A program made the translations under genes and the position numbers. Source: Candidatus Reconcilbacillus cellulovorans (GTDB lineage Bacteria > Bacillota > Bacilli > Paenibacillales > Reconciliibacillaceae). From it: a stretch of DNA of 64,000 nt. Positions within the stretch are counted from its first letter, which is position 1. The number at the start of each line of letters is the position of its first letter. The stretch covers positions 49,601 to 113,600 of the forward strand of contig MOXJ01000014.1 of assembly GCA_002507565.1 (NCBI GenBank), in the 5' to 3' direction. This document shows positions 9,067-15,765 of the stretch, in pieces. The notes below the pieces were generated by a model. The model did not search any database. It was not told the origin of the DNA and was given only the letters and a program-made list of their open reading frames with translations.

Positions 9067-9816
9067 TCAGTCCTCCCGCACTGCCGCCACGCGAATCCGG
9101 CGGTAATCCGCATGCCATTTTCCGTCATAAAAGAGATGGTCCCGCACTTGCGCTTTCACGTCCTCGATCAGGCTCCGGATTTCCGCCTCCGACAATTCCG
9201 CCAGGTACGGAAACGCAAACATGCGGATCCAATGATCAAGCCCGTTTTCCCCGTCCTCCAGCTCGGTCATGCGCTCGAAATGGGCGGCGAACACGACGCA
9301 GAACCCCGCTTTCTCCATCAGCACCGCATACTCGCCGATCGTCGGAAAAAACCACGGCGATTCCGCTACCCGGCCTCGCCTCGCCATCACGCGACGAATC
9401 GCGTCCTCAATCGTCCGGACGTTTCCCGCTCCGCCGAATTCGGCAACGAACCGCCCTCCCGGCAACAGCAGGCGGTAAACATTCCGCAACAACGCTTCCG
9501 CATCCCGAATCCAGTGCAGCACCGCGTTCGAAAATACCGCGTGAAACGACCGCCCGCTTTCAAAAGTCACCGCATCCGCGCATACGAATTCAATCGATGG
9601 AAACTTCCGCCTCGCCTCCCGGATCATCGCCTCGGACCGGTCGACGCCGATCACCTCCGCCCCGCTGCGATGAATTTCCGCGGTCAAATCCCCCGTCCCG
9701 CACCCCAGATCGAGAATGCGTTCCCCGGGCTTCGGCGCCAGCAGCGGCAACAAACCTTTTCCGTATTCCGAGACGAATCCATAATGGCGGTCGTACAATC
9801 CGGCCTGCCATTCCAC
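9067..9816 (-). CDS. Class I SAM-dependent methyltransferase
   Basis: A 249-residue methyltransferase. Motif I is LDLGCGTGDLTAEI near residues 35-48, the acidic adenosine-binding end of beta 2 is IGVDRSEAMI, and motif IV is HAVFSNAVLHWI. The N-terminal QAGLYDRHYGFVSEYG and the HWI segment are like trans-aconitate 2-methyltransferase (Tam) and related small-molecule methyltransferases; the true acceptor is unknown. It starts with GTG at 9816, behind GGGAGGATC. It stands alone on the minus strand, convergent with the enolase gene. Confidence 0.85.
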   Translation of the reverse strand: MEWQAGLYDRHYGFVSEYGKGLLPLLAPKPGERILDLGCGTGDLTAEIHRSGAEVIGVDRSEAMIREARRKFPSIEFVCADAVTFESGRSFHAVFSNAVLHWIRDAEALLRNVYRLLLPGGRFVAEFGGAGNVRTIEDAIRRVMARRGRVAESPWFFPTIGEYAVLMEKAGFCVVFAAHFERMTELEDGENGLDHWIRMFAFPYLAELSEAEIRSLIEDVKAQVRDHLFYDGKWHADYRRIRVAAVRED

Positions 9817-9906
9817 CGCCCGATCCTCCCATTTTCCGAATCTGCCCCGCTCTCCGCCGGCCGACTCGTCAGGTCCGACGGCGTTCCTTCGGAGTCCGGC
9901 CGCTTT

Positions 9907-10803
9907 TCACCCTTCTCCGGTCGCGCCGTTCGACCGAAGCCCCGCCAGTTCTTCTTCCGACAGTCCCGTCAGCTCCCGCACCTCCGGCTCCGGCATCCCT
10001 TTCGCCAACATCCGCTTTGCCAGCTCCCGCCGCTCTTTCAGTTGTCCTTGCTCCAATCCTTGTTCCAACCCCTTCTGAAATCCCTTCTTTTCCCAATACG
10101 TCATCACCTCGAACACCGACTCCCGCTCCTCCTGCCCCAGCGACTTCAGTTCCTCCCGCAACATCGCTTCCTCCCCCTCCTCCATCGGCATGTATGCCTC
10201 GAAAAACCCCGCCACCAGCCGTGCACGCGCCGGATCCAGCTTCAGCCGCGCCAACATCCGCAAAAACGAAAGCCGCACCTGCACCCGTTCCTCTTGCCCA
10301 TACCCCATCTTCGCCAGCAGCGCCGCCGCCACCGGATTGTCCTTCTCCGCATACGCCCGCCAGTTCAGCTTCCCCAGCTCCAGCGCATAAAACCGAAACG
10401 TCAACACCTCCAAAAACGGGAACACCATCTCGAACCCGTCCGGTTCGTCTTCCCCGCGCCGGTATCCGAACACCGCCACCGGCACGATCCGCTTGCGCAG
10501 CTTCTCGTACAACCGCGCAAAATACAAAAACATCCGCTCGTGAAAATCCCGCTGCCGCGCCGCCTGCGTCTCGACATGCACGACGATGACGCCGTCTTCG
10601 CCCTTGAGCTTCGTTTCGACGAGCAGGTCGACGTAGCGCACGTCGCCGCGCGCGACGTCAGTGAACAGCTCCTGGCGCAAAAACGCAAGGTGGGAGAAGT
10701 CGATATGGCGCGCGGCTTCGGGAAAAAACAAGGTCATGAAGTCTTCGAAGAACGTCGAGATCAGCTGTTTGAACAGCCGGTCGTGGGAGATGCGCTGCGG
10801 CAT
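9907..10803 (-). CDS. Rpn-family PD-(D/E)XK nuclease / putative transposase-like protein
   Basis: 298 residues starting at ATG 10803, chosen because GGAGAGGA lies just before it. The N-terminus HDRLFKQLISTFFEDF, the segment YVDLLVETKL and VHVETQA fit the Rpn (recombination-promoting nuclease) family, in which D...E-x-Q replaces the usual D...E-x-K. The C-terminal quarter is a charged coiled coil with KGLEQGLEQGQLKE, common in the family, ending in EVRELTGLSEEELAGL. Members are abundant in Firmicutes and are linked to RecA-independent gene transfer in E. coli; the role here is unknown. It has its own promoter and a structured leader of about 130 bases. Confidence 0.75.
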   Translation of the reverse strand: MPQRISHDRLFKQLISTFFEDFMTLFFPEAARHIDFSHLAFLRQELFTDVARGDVRYVDLLVETKLKGEDGVIVVHVETQAARQRDFHERMFLYFARLYEKLRKRIVPVAVFGYRRGEDEPDGFEMVFPFLEVLTFRFYALELGKLNWRAYAEKDNPVAAALLAKMGYGQEERVQVRLSFLRMLARLKLDPARARLVAGFFEAYMPMEEGEEAMLREELKSLGQEERESVFEVMTYWEKKGFQKGLEQGLEQGQLKERRELAKRMLAKGMPEPEVRELTGLSEEELAGLRSNGATGEG

Positions 10804-10934
10804 CGAGACGGCTCCTCTCCTGAAATTATAGCACAAAAACGAAAAGCACCGCCGGCTGCGGGCCGGCTTCCTGCGCCTGCTGTCGGGCGCACGAAGCGCG
10901 GCGAATCGCAACCGAACGGTGCTTCCGTTCTTTG
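10804..10934 (-). promoter_or_regulatory. Structured leader of the Rpn gene with attenuator-like stem and inner promoter
   Basis: On the minus strand AAGCACCG (10924-10917) pairs with CGGTGCTT (10851-10844). It is followed directly by TTCGTTTTT, and the loop holds a GCCGGC...GCCGGC hairpin. Just downstream TGCTATAAT (10833-10825) is an extended -10 element 22 bases before the ATG. A condition-dependent terminator or a second promoter are both possible. Confidence 0.45.
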
Positions 10935-10940
10935 GCGCCT

Positions 10941-10969
10941 ATTATAGTCGATTGGGCAGAGGAAGTCAA
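10941..10969 (-). promoter_or_regulatory. Sigma-A promoter of the Rpn gene
   Basis: TTGACT (10969-10964) and TATAAT (10946-10941) are separated by 17 bases, a near-consensus vegetative promoter reading towards the Rpn gene. Confidence 0.75.
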
Positions 10970-11214
10970 GGGCGACGCAACGGCCCGCAATCGGACCGAT
11001 GTTCGCCCGCGTTCAAGGCCGATTCGTCGGTGGCCTCACCCCATGCGGTTCCTTCGCCGAGGAGCCGGTGACCTGCCCCGGGCTCTTTTCTAGCTTCCCG
11101 CTCTCGGTAACACTCATAGCAAGAAAGCATACCGTTTTCCAAAACCCCGTTCAAAAACCCGCCGTCGCAGCATACGGATTTTCCGCACACACAACAACGG
11201 CCGACAGGTTCCAC
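10966..11214 (-). CDS. Small cysteine-rich (zinc-binding-like) protein
   Basis: 82 residues from a GTG at 11214 with AAAAGGGG upstream. The first 35 residues carry CCVCGKSVCC and, 14 residues on, CYECY. This gives two CxxC pairs of the treble-clef or zinc-ribbon kind. The remainder is polar and probably disordered. I do not recognise the family. It lies between the MBL-fold hydrolase gene and the Rpn gene, all on the minus strand, and its stop codon overlaps the -35 box of the Rpn promoter. The clustered cysteines make a random reading frame unlikely. Confidence 0.55.
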   Translation of the reverse strand: MEPVGRCCVCGKSVCCDGGFLNGVLENGMLSCYECYREREARKEPGAGHRLLGEGTAWGEATDESALNAGEHRSDCGPLRRP

Positions 11215-11252
11215 GGCGTGAACACCCCTTTTCAGACGGGGCGGGAACGACT

Positions 11253-11924
11253 CTACGGTCTTTCGGACCGTCCCTCGTTTCCTTCGAGATTCCGCTCGGC
11301 TTCGGCAATCGCCCGGTCGATGGCGGCCGCAGGTCGTTCCAGCATGTCGCCGTGCCCGACGGCAAGCCGTTCAGGCCGGTATTCCCGCAACTTCCTTGCA
11401 CTTTCCAGCGCGACCCGTCGGTTCCATGTCGCCATCGCGGGGAACGGAAAGCCAAACCGCCTTTGTCCCGATACGGCCAAACCTCCCCGGGTCTGAAAGG
11501 CGTCACCGGCGATAAGACAGCCGTTGCGCACATCCAGAAAGGCCATCGACCCCGGTGTATGTCCCGGAGCGGAAATGGCCAGAAGCGATCCGATCCGGTC
11601 CCCGTCCCGAAGCAAAATTTCCGGCCGCGTTTTCAACTTCCGGGGAAAAGATCCGCGTATCGGGTCGTCCGGCTCGCCGGGATCCACCGTCCGGTCTCCG
11701 GCCATAAGCTTGGCATCCCGGCCGGAAATATGGACGGGCACGTCCGGCAACACTCGCTTCAGCCCGTCGAGCGCGCCCACATGGTCGGCATGCGCGTGCG
11801 TCAGGACAATCCGCTTGATCGGCATGCCGATTTTTTCGGCCGCCCGCAAAATTCTTTTCACGCTGTACGGAAGCGCGGTATCGACAAGCGTCAGACCGTT
11901 GTTTTCTCGGCGCAGAATTCGCAA
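11253..11924 (-). CDS. Metallo-beta-lactamase-fold hydrolase
   Basis: 223-residue MBL-fold enzyme. It has the dinuclear metal site THAHADH (residues ~42-48), APGHTPGS, the bridging Asp in LIAGDAF and the last His in AVGHGD. The start is TTG 11924 with GGAGGGG six bases before it; a stop codon lies eleven codons upstream, so no earlier start exists. The first beta strands are short compared with relatives, which usually begin ~15 residues earlier. Family members hydrolyse thioesters, lactones or other esters; the substrate cannot be told. It precedes the small Cys-rich gene on the same strand with a 38-base gap. Confidence 0.8.
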   Translation of the reverse strand: MRILRRENNGLTLVDTALPYSVKRILRAAEKIGMPIKRIVLTHAHADHVGALDGLKRVLPDVPVHISGRDAKLMAGDRTVDPGEPDDPIRGSFPRKLKTRPEILLRDGDRIGSLLAISAPGHTPGSMAFLDVRNGCLIAGDAFQTRGGLAVSGQRRFGFPFPAMATWNRRVALESARKLREYRPERLAVGHGDMLERPAAAIDRAIAEAERNLEGNEGRSERP

Positions 11925-11983
11925 AACCGTTTCCCCTCCCGAGGCGTCCTTAGCGGCTTAATTCAGCGTCGATCGCCGGCGCC

Positions 11984-12012
11984 TTGCGTCCGATCCGCCC
12001 TTCTGCTATAAT
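11984..12012 (+). promoter_or_regulatory. Promoter upstream of the CPA2 antiporter
   Basis: TTGCGT (11984) and the extended -10 TGCTATAAT (TATAAT 12007-12012) have 17-base spacing. Transcription would start near 12019, immediately before a terminator-like hairpin. Confidence 0.6.
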
Positions 12013-12022
12013 ACGGTCTCAG

Positions 12023-12053
12023 GAGGAGTCTGTCAAAGCGGACTCCTCTTTTT
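12023..12053 (+). terminator. Promoter-proximal terminator / attenuator
   Basis: GAGGAGTC (12023-12030) pairs with GACTCCTC (12041-12048) around a 10-base loop and is followed by TTTTT. Because the promoter -10 ends at 12012, the transcript would be only about 35 bases unless termination is bypassed. Confidence 0.6.
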
Positions 12054-12118
12054 GTTTGACGTTTTTTTGACTGCGCCTGAACACGGGAAACATAACGCGA
12101 AAGGGGACTGACCGCACC

Positions 12119-13369
12119 ATGCCGTTTTTCTTCCAGCTGCTCGTCATCCTGCTCGCCACCAAACTCGCCGGCGACCTGAGCGCTCGTCTCGGCCAACCCG
12201 CCGTACTCGGCAAGCTGATCGCCGGCATCGTCGTCGGACCCGCCGTGCTGGGCTGGATTGAAGATTCCGACATCCTGGAGGCGTTCAGCCAAATCGGCGT
12301 TCTGCTGCTGATGTTCATCGCCGGTCTCGAGACCGACCTGCGTGAAATGAACCGCAACCTGAAGCCGTCGCTGGCGGTCGCCGTCGGCGGCATCGCTCTT
12401 CCGTTGGCAGGGGGTTACGCGGGCGGGAAGCTGATGGGGCTGGACGACGCGGAATCGCTGTTTCTCGGCCTCTTGTTTTCGGCGACGTCCGTCAGCATTT
12501 CCGTCCAAACGCTGAAAGACCTCGGCAAGCTGAAAACACGGGAAAGCGCGACGATTCTCGGCGCCGCGATCGCCGACGACATTCTCGTCGTCGTCCTGCT
12601 CGCCTTTATGACGAGTTTCGTGCTCGGCCAGGGCGACGTACACCTCGGCTGGATCATCGGCAAAAAAGCGCTGTTTTTCGCGCTCGTTCTCCTTCTCGGC
12701 TGGAAAGTCGTACCCTGGGTCATGAAAAAGCTCGTTCCGCTGCGCGTCTCGGAAACCGTCATCGGTTCGGCGCTGATCGTCTGCTTCGCGTTTTCGTATT
12801 TGGCGGAGAGCATGCAGGTCGCCGGCATCATCGGCGCGTTCGCCGCCGGCATCGCCGTTGCCCGCACGCCGTACAAACATACCGTCGAGACGAAAATCGA
12901 GCCGATCGCCTACGCCGTGTTCGTGCCGGTGTTTTTCGTCAGCATCGGATTGTCCGTGACGTTCGACGGATTTGCGCAACAACTGCTGCCGATCCTCGGC
13001 CTGACCGTCATGGCGACGCTCGCCAAACTCGTCGGCTGCGGGCTGGGCGCGCGCCTGACGGGCTTTCGATGGAAACCGGCGTGGATCATCGGGGCGGGCA
13101 TGGTGTCGCGCGGCGAAGTAGCGCTTATCATCGCGGCGCTCGGCCTGGAAACCGGACTGTTGTCGCAGGACTTTTTCACCACGGCGGTCACGGCCGTCAT
13201 TTTGACGACGCTGATCACGCCGCCTTTGCTGAAATTTTTATATCGAAACGATCCGACCGGCGACGTCGACGCCGTACCCTCCCCCGCTTCCGACCATGAA
13301 CGCGACGACGAAAACGGCAGTGAAGACGAAAACGGCGGCGCTGCCACGGCGAAGCGGAATACGCCGTAG
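12119..13369 (+). CDS. Cation:proton antiporter, CPA2 (NapA/KefB) family
   Basis: Integral membrane exchanger of 416 residues with about 12 hydrophobic segments. The unwound-helix region SATSVSISVQTLKDLG and the ion-binding pair in GAAIADDILV (two adjacent Asp) are the hallmarks of Na+(K+)/H+ exchange in CPA2 proteins such as NapA. No TrkA-N/RCK regulatory domain follows. Instead the C-terminus is a short acidic and polar tail (DHERDDENGSEDENGG) that probably stays in the cytoplasm. AAAGGGG precedes the ATG. It is monocistronic, and its leader contains a promoter-proximal terminator. It may support pH or Na+/K+ homeostasis. Confidence 0.88.
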   Translation: MPFFFQLLVILLATKLAGDLSARLGQPAVLGKLIAGIVVGPAVLGWIEDSDILEAFSQIGVLLLMFIAGLETDLREMNRNLKPSLAVAVGGIALPLAGGYAGGKLMGLDDAESLFLGLLFSATSVSISVQTLKDLGKLKTRESATILGAAIADDILVVVLLAFMTSFVLGQGDVHLGWIIGKKALFFALVLLLGWKVVPWVMKKLVPLRVSETVIGSALIVCFAFSYLAESMQVAGIIGAFAAGIAVARTPYKHTVETKIEPIAYAVFVPVFFVSIGLSVTFDGFAQQLLPILGLTVMATLAKLVGCGLGARLTGFRWKPAWIIGAGMVSRGEVALIIAALGLETGLLSQDFFTTAVTAVILTTLITPPLLKFLYRNDPTGDVDAVPSPASDHERDDENGSEDENGGAATAKRNTP

Positions 13370-13397
13370 CATGCTGCCGGAACGTCGGCCTTCTCAC

Positions 13398-13853
13398 TCA
13401 GCCGAAAATCGCCTGCCAGAGCGGTTTTGTTTCACCGCCCGGGTACAACACATAAAGCAACACATAGACCGCCACGCCGGTGACCGCCGTCGCGAACCAG
13501 ACGACGGCCGTCGCCGGCCCGAACCGCCGGTGTCGGGCGAACGCCCCGGCATACGCCAGCCGCAGCGTCACGAGGCCGAGAACGCCGCCGGCCGCTGCGA
13601 GCACGATATGGAAGAGCAAAAACGCGCGGTAATACGGCACAAGAGCTTCCGGCCCGCCGAACGCGGTATTGCCGACGAAGACCGTCCGCGCCGCATACAA
13701 CACAAAAAACAGCGTGGCCAGAACCGCCGCCGCGACCATCCACCGCTCGTGCTCCTTCGTCCGGCGGCGTGCGATCCGGTTCCAGCCCACAGCCACACAG
13801 ACAGCACTGGCGACGATCATCGCCGTCGAAAGAAGTGGCAAAAGCTGCATCAC
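13398..13853 (-). CDS. ctaM: DUF420 membrane protein, CtaM-like cytochrome oxidase maturation factor
   Basis: 151 residues with four hydrophobic segments and conserved histidines (EHERWM, LFHIVLA, ARHRRFG) typical of the DUF420/CtaM family. CtaM is needed in Staphylococcus and Bacillus for maturation of heme-copper oxidases. Its ATG at 13853 overlaps the end of ctaG by four bases, so the two are translationally coupled. It is the last gene of the cta operon. Assignment rests on topology, family pattern and position. Confidence 0.8.
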   Translation of the reverse strand: MMQLLPLLSTAMIVASAVCVAVGWNRIARRRTKEHERWMVAAAVLATLFFVLYAARTVFVGNTAFGGPEALVPYYRAFLLFHIVLAAAGGVLGLVTLRLAYAGAFARHRRFGPATAVVWFATAVTGVAVYVLLYVLYPGGETKPLWQAIFG

Positions 13854-14779
13854 GGCCGCACCTCCCCCGGCCGCCCGGCGGCGTCGAAACCGGGCGTTGC
13901 CGCGTCTTCCTCGGCATCCTTTTTCCGCTCTTCCCGGTACCAGGAGAAAAACAGATACCCGAGCACCGCGCCGAAGACGAACTCCTGCAACACCTTCATC
14001 AGCACGCCGCCGAGCTGCTGGTCTTCAAGCGGCGAAAACCACGACCACCTGAGCGGTCCTCCGGATTCCGCCAAAGCCCTCGCCGTCTCCGCCGGCACGC
14101 AATAGCCGAGCGCCTTCGCCCACGCCGCCGCATCCGTATACGTCGCATACATCGGCGCCCCGGCAAAAATAATAAGCGCGCATGCCGGCGTAATGAGCAC
14201 ACTGTTCAGCACCAAATAGGCAATTTTCCGCAAATGCGAAAGCCGCGCCCCGTCGTGCACCGGCCCTACGATCGGCCACCACATCAGAAATGCAGCCGCG
14301 AGCATGCCCGTCCAGTACCACCAGTGCAGCGTATAATGCGTCATTACGTAATCGTGAACCGCAGGAAAATGATAAAACGAAAACGCCGCATTGAACAGCA
14401 CCGCCGTCACCAGCGGCGCGGTCAGAACACCGAACACCCGCCGCAACACCGGCCGAGAAAAAAGCGGACGCACCAGCCACTCCGGACAGCCGAGCAACAT
14501 CAGAGGCGGCGCGAGATAATACGCCATGAACATCGCGACCATATGCGCGCTGAATGCAAAATGCCCGAGCAAATCGACGGGGCCGCCGCGCGCCAGATAG
14601 TGCACCGCCAGCCCGCACCAAAACGCCGCCTTCCGCCAGGCCGGCACGGGCCGCGAATCGGGAAACATCGACCGAAACGGCCCGACGATCAGCGCGTAAA
14701 GGACTGCGACCGCAGCCGTGCCGACCAGCGCCGCCGGACTCCACCATTCGCGAAAACCGAGCAACGATTCCGCAGGCAT
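13850..14779 (-). CDS. ctaG: Cytochrome c oxidase assembly factor CtaG (caa3 type)
   Basis: About 309 residues with seven or more membrane segments, belonging to the caa3_CtaG family. Visible family features are GHFAFSAHMVAMFMAYYLAPPL, cited here only by its histidines at GHF and AHM, plus NAAFSFYHFP and the HYTLHWWYW region. It helps assemble the CuB centre of the caa3 oxidase in Bacillus. ATG 14779 is chosen because AAAGGGGGGCGAC lies directly before it; a start seven codons earlier has no ribosome site. The C-terminal ~45 residues are charged and cytoplasmic. It sits in the operon between ctaF and ctaM. Confidence 0.88.
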   Translation of the reverse strand: MPAESLLGFREWWSPAALVGTAAVAVLYALIVGPFRSMFPDSRPVPAWRKAAFWCGLAVHYLARGGPVDLLGHFAFSAHMVAMFMAYYLAPPLMLLGCPEWLVRPLFSRPVLRRVFGVLTAPLVTAVLFNAAFSFYHFPAVHDYVMTHYTLHWWYWTGMLAAAFLMWWPIVGPVHDGARLSHLRKIAYLVLNSVLITPACALIIFAGAPMYATYTDAAAWAKALGYCVPAETARALAESGGPLRWSWFSPLEDQQLGGVLMKVLQEFVFGAVLGYLFFSWYREERKKDAEEDAATPGFDAAGRPGEVRP

Positions 14780-14834
14780 GTCGCCCCCCCTTTCCGCCAA
14801 AGCCGCAAAAACAAAAAAGGCGCCTTGCCGACGC

Positions 14835-15137
14835 CTACCACCAGATCCAGTACAGAGTCGACGCCACCGCCGTCAGCGCCACGACGAAACCGAGGGCGAT
14901 GCCCATCTGCGGGTACGTATGGCCGCGATCTTTCATATGCATCCATACGTACAGCTGGAAAAGCGCCTGAACGAACGCCATCGCGAGCAAAATCGCGATC
15001 GTGAACGCCTTGCCGACGTCGGCGATCACCGCGTAAAACGCCAGAATCGTCAGCACCGACGACAGCAGGAACGTCAACAAATGAAGCCTCGGGCCTTCGT
15101 GAACGACATCGTCGCGCTTGGACCGTTGATCCGCCAC
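14835..15137 (-). CDS. ctaF: Cytochrome c oxidase subunit IV (caa3)
   Basis: 100 residues with three membrane helices (about 20-40, 47-67, 77-97). The middle helix end carries LYVWMHMKDRGH, the hallmark of the bacterial COX4/CtaF family. It is a small accessory subunit of the proton-pumping caa3 oxidase in the cytoplasmic membrane. The gene starts one base after the ctaE stop, consistent with coupled translation. Confidence 0.9.
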   Translation of the reverse strand: MADQRSKRDDVVHEGPRLHLLTFLLSSVLTILAFYAVIADVGKAFTIAILLAMAFVQALFQLYVWMHMKDRGHTYPQMGIALGFVVALTAVASTLYWIWW

Positions 15138-15138
15138 T

Positions 15139-15765
15139 TCAGCCCACCATCCCCATCAGGTATACGATCGTGAAAATGAACACCCACACGAGGTCGACGA
15201 AGTGCCAGTACAGCGCGGCGACATAGGCTTTCGGCGCCGTCACCGTCGTCAGCCCCTTGACGGCAAACTGCGCCATCAGCAGCGAAATCCACAAAATGCC
15301 GAACAGCACGTGACCGCCGTGAAATCCGACCAGCGTATAAAACGCCGAACTGAACGCACTCGTTGTGAACGTGTGGCCCTCATGCACATAATGGACGAAT
15401 TCATAAATTTCCAGGATCAAAAAGCCGAGCCCGAGCAACACCGTCACGCCGAACCAGCCGATCAGTTGCCGCAGCTGGTGCCGGTGCATCGCCTGAACGG
15501 CGAAGACGCTCGTCAGACTGCTCGTCAACAGGAAAAACGTCGCCAGTGCCACGAGCCGCAGATCGAATAATTCACTCGGGCTCGGACCGTTGCCGATATT
15601 ATGCCTCAAACCGATAAACGTCGCGAACAGGCAGCCGAACAACACCGTCTCGCCGCCGAGAAACAGCCAGAAGCCCAAAATCTTGTTGCGCCCCTCGGCC
15701 GTCGCGCGTTCGGGCTCGGCAGGCAACCCCGTCTCCGCGGCGTGATGCGCATGCGCCGCCATCAC
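15139..15765 (-). CDS. ctaE: Cytochrome c oxidase subunit III (caa3)
   Basis: 208 residues, five membrane helices, lacking the first two helices of the mitochondrial subunit. That is normal for CtaE, because those helices are fused to subunit I in Bacillus. Family motifs include FGCLFATFIGL, HYVHEGHTF and FHGGHVLFG, with the conserved His and Glu of COX3 and the final VWIFTIVYLMG-like helix (VWVFIF). A short polar, His-containing N-terminus precedes helix 1. It overlaps the ctaD end by four bases (start at 15765). Confidence 0.93.
   Translation of the reverse strand: MMAAHAHHAAETGLPAEPERATAEGRNKILGFWLFLGGETVLFGCLFATFIGLRHNIGNGPSPSELFDLRLVALATFFLLTSSLTSVFAVQAMHRHQLRQLIGWFGVTVLLGLGFLILEIYEFVHYVHEGHTFTTSAFSSAFYTLVGFHGGHVLFGILWISLLMAQFAVKGLTTVTAPKAYVAALYWHFVDLVWVFIFTIVYLMGMVG

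Noticed and set aside
9012..10589. Proline-rich plus-strand frame opposite the methyltransferase and Rpn genes
   Set aside because: Low-complexity Pro/Ser/Arg translation without a ribosome site, overlapping two well-supported minus-strand genes.
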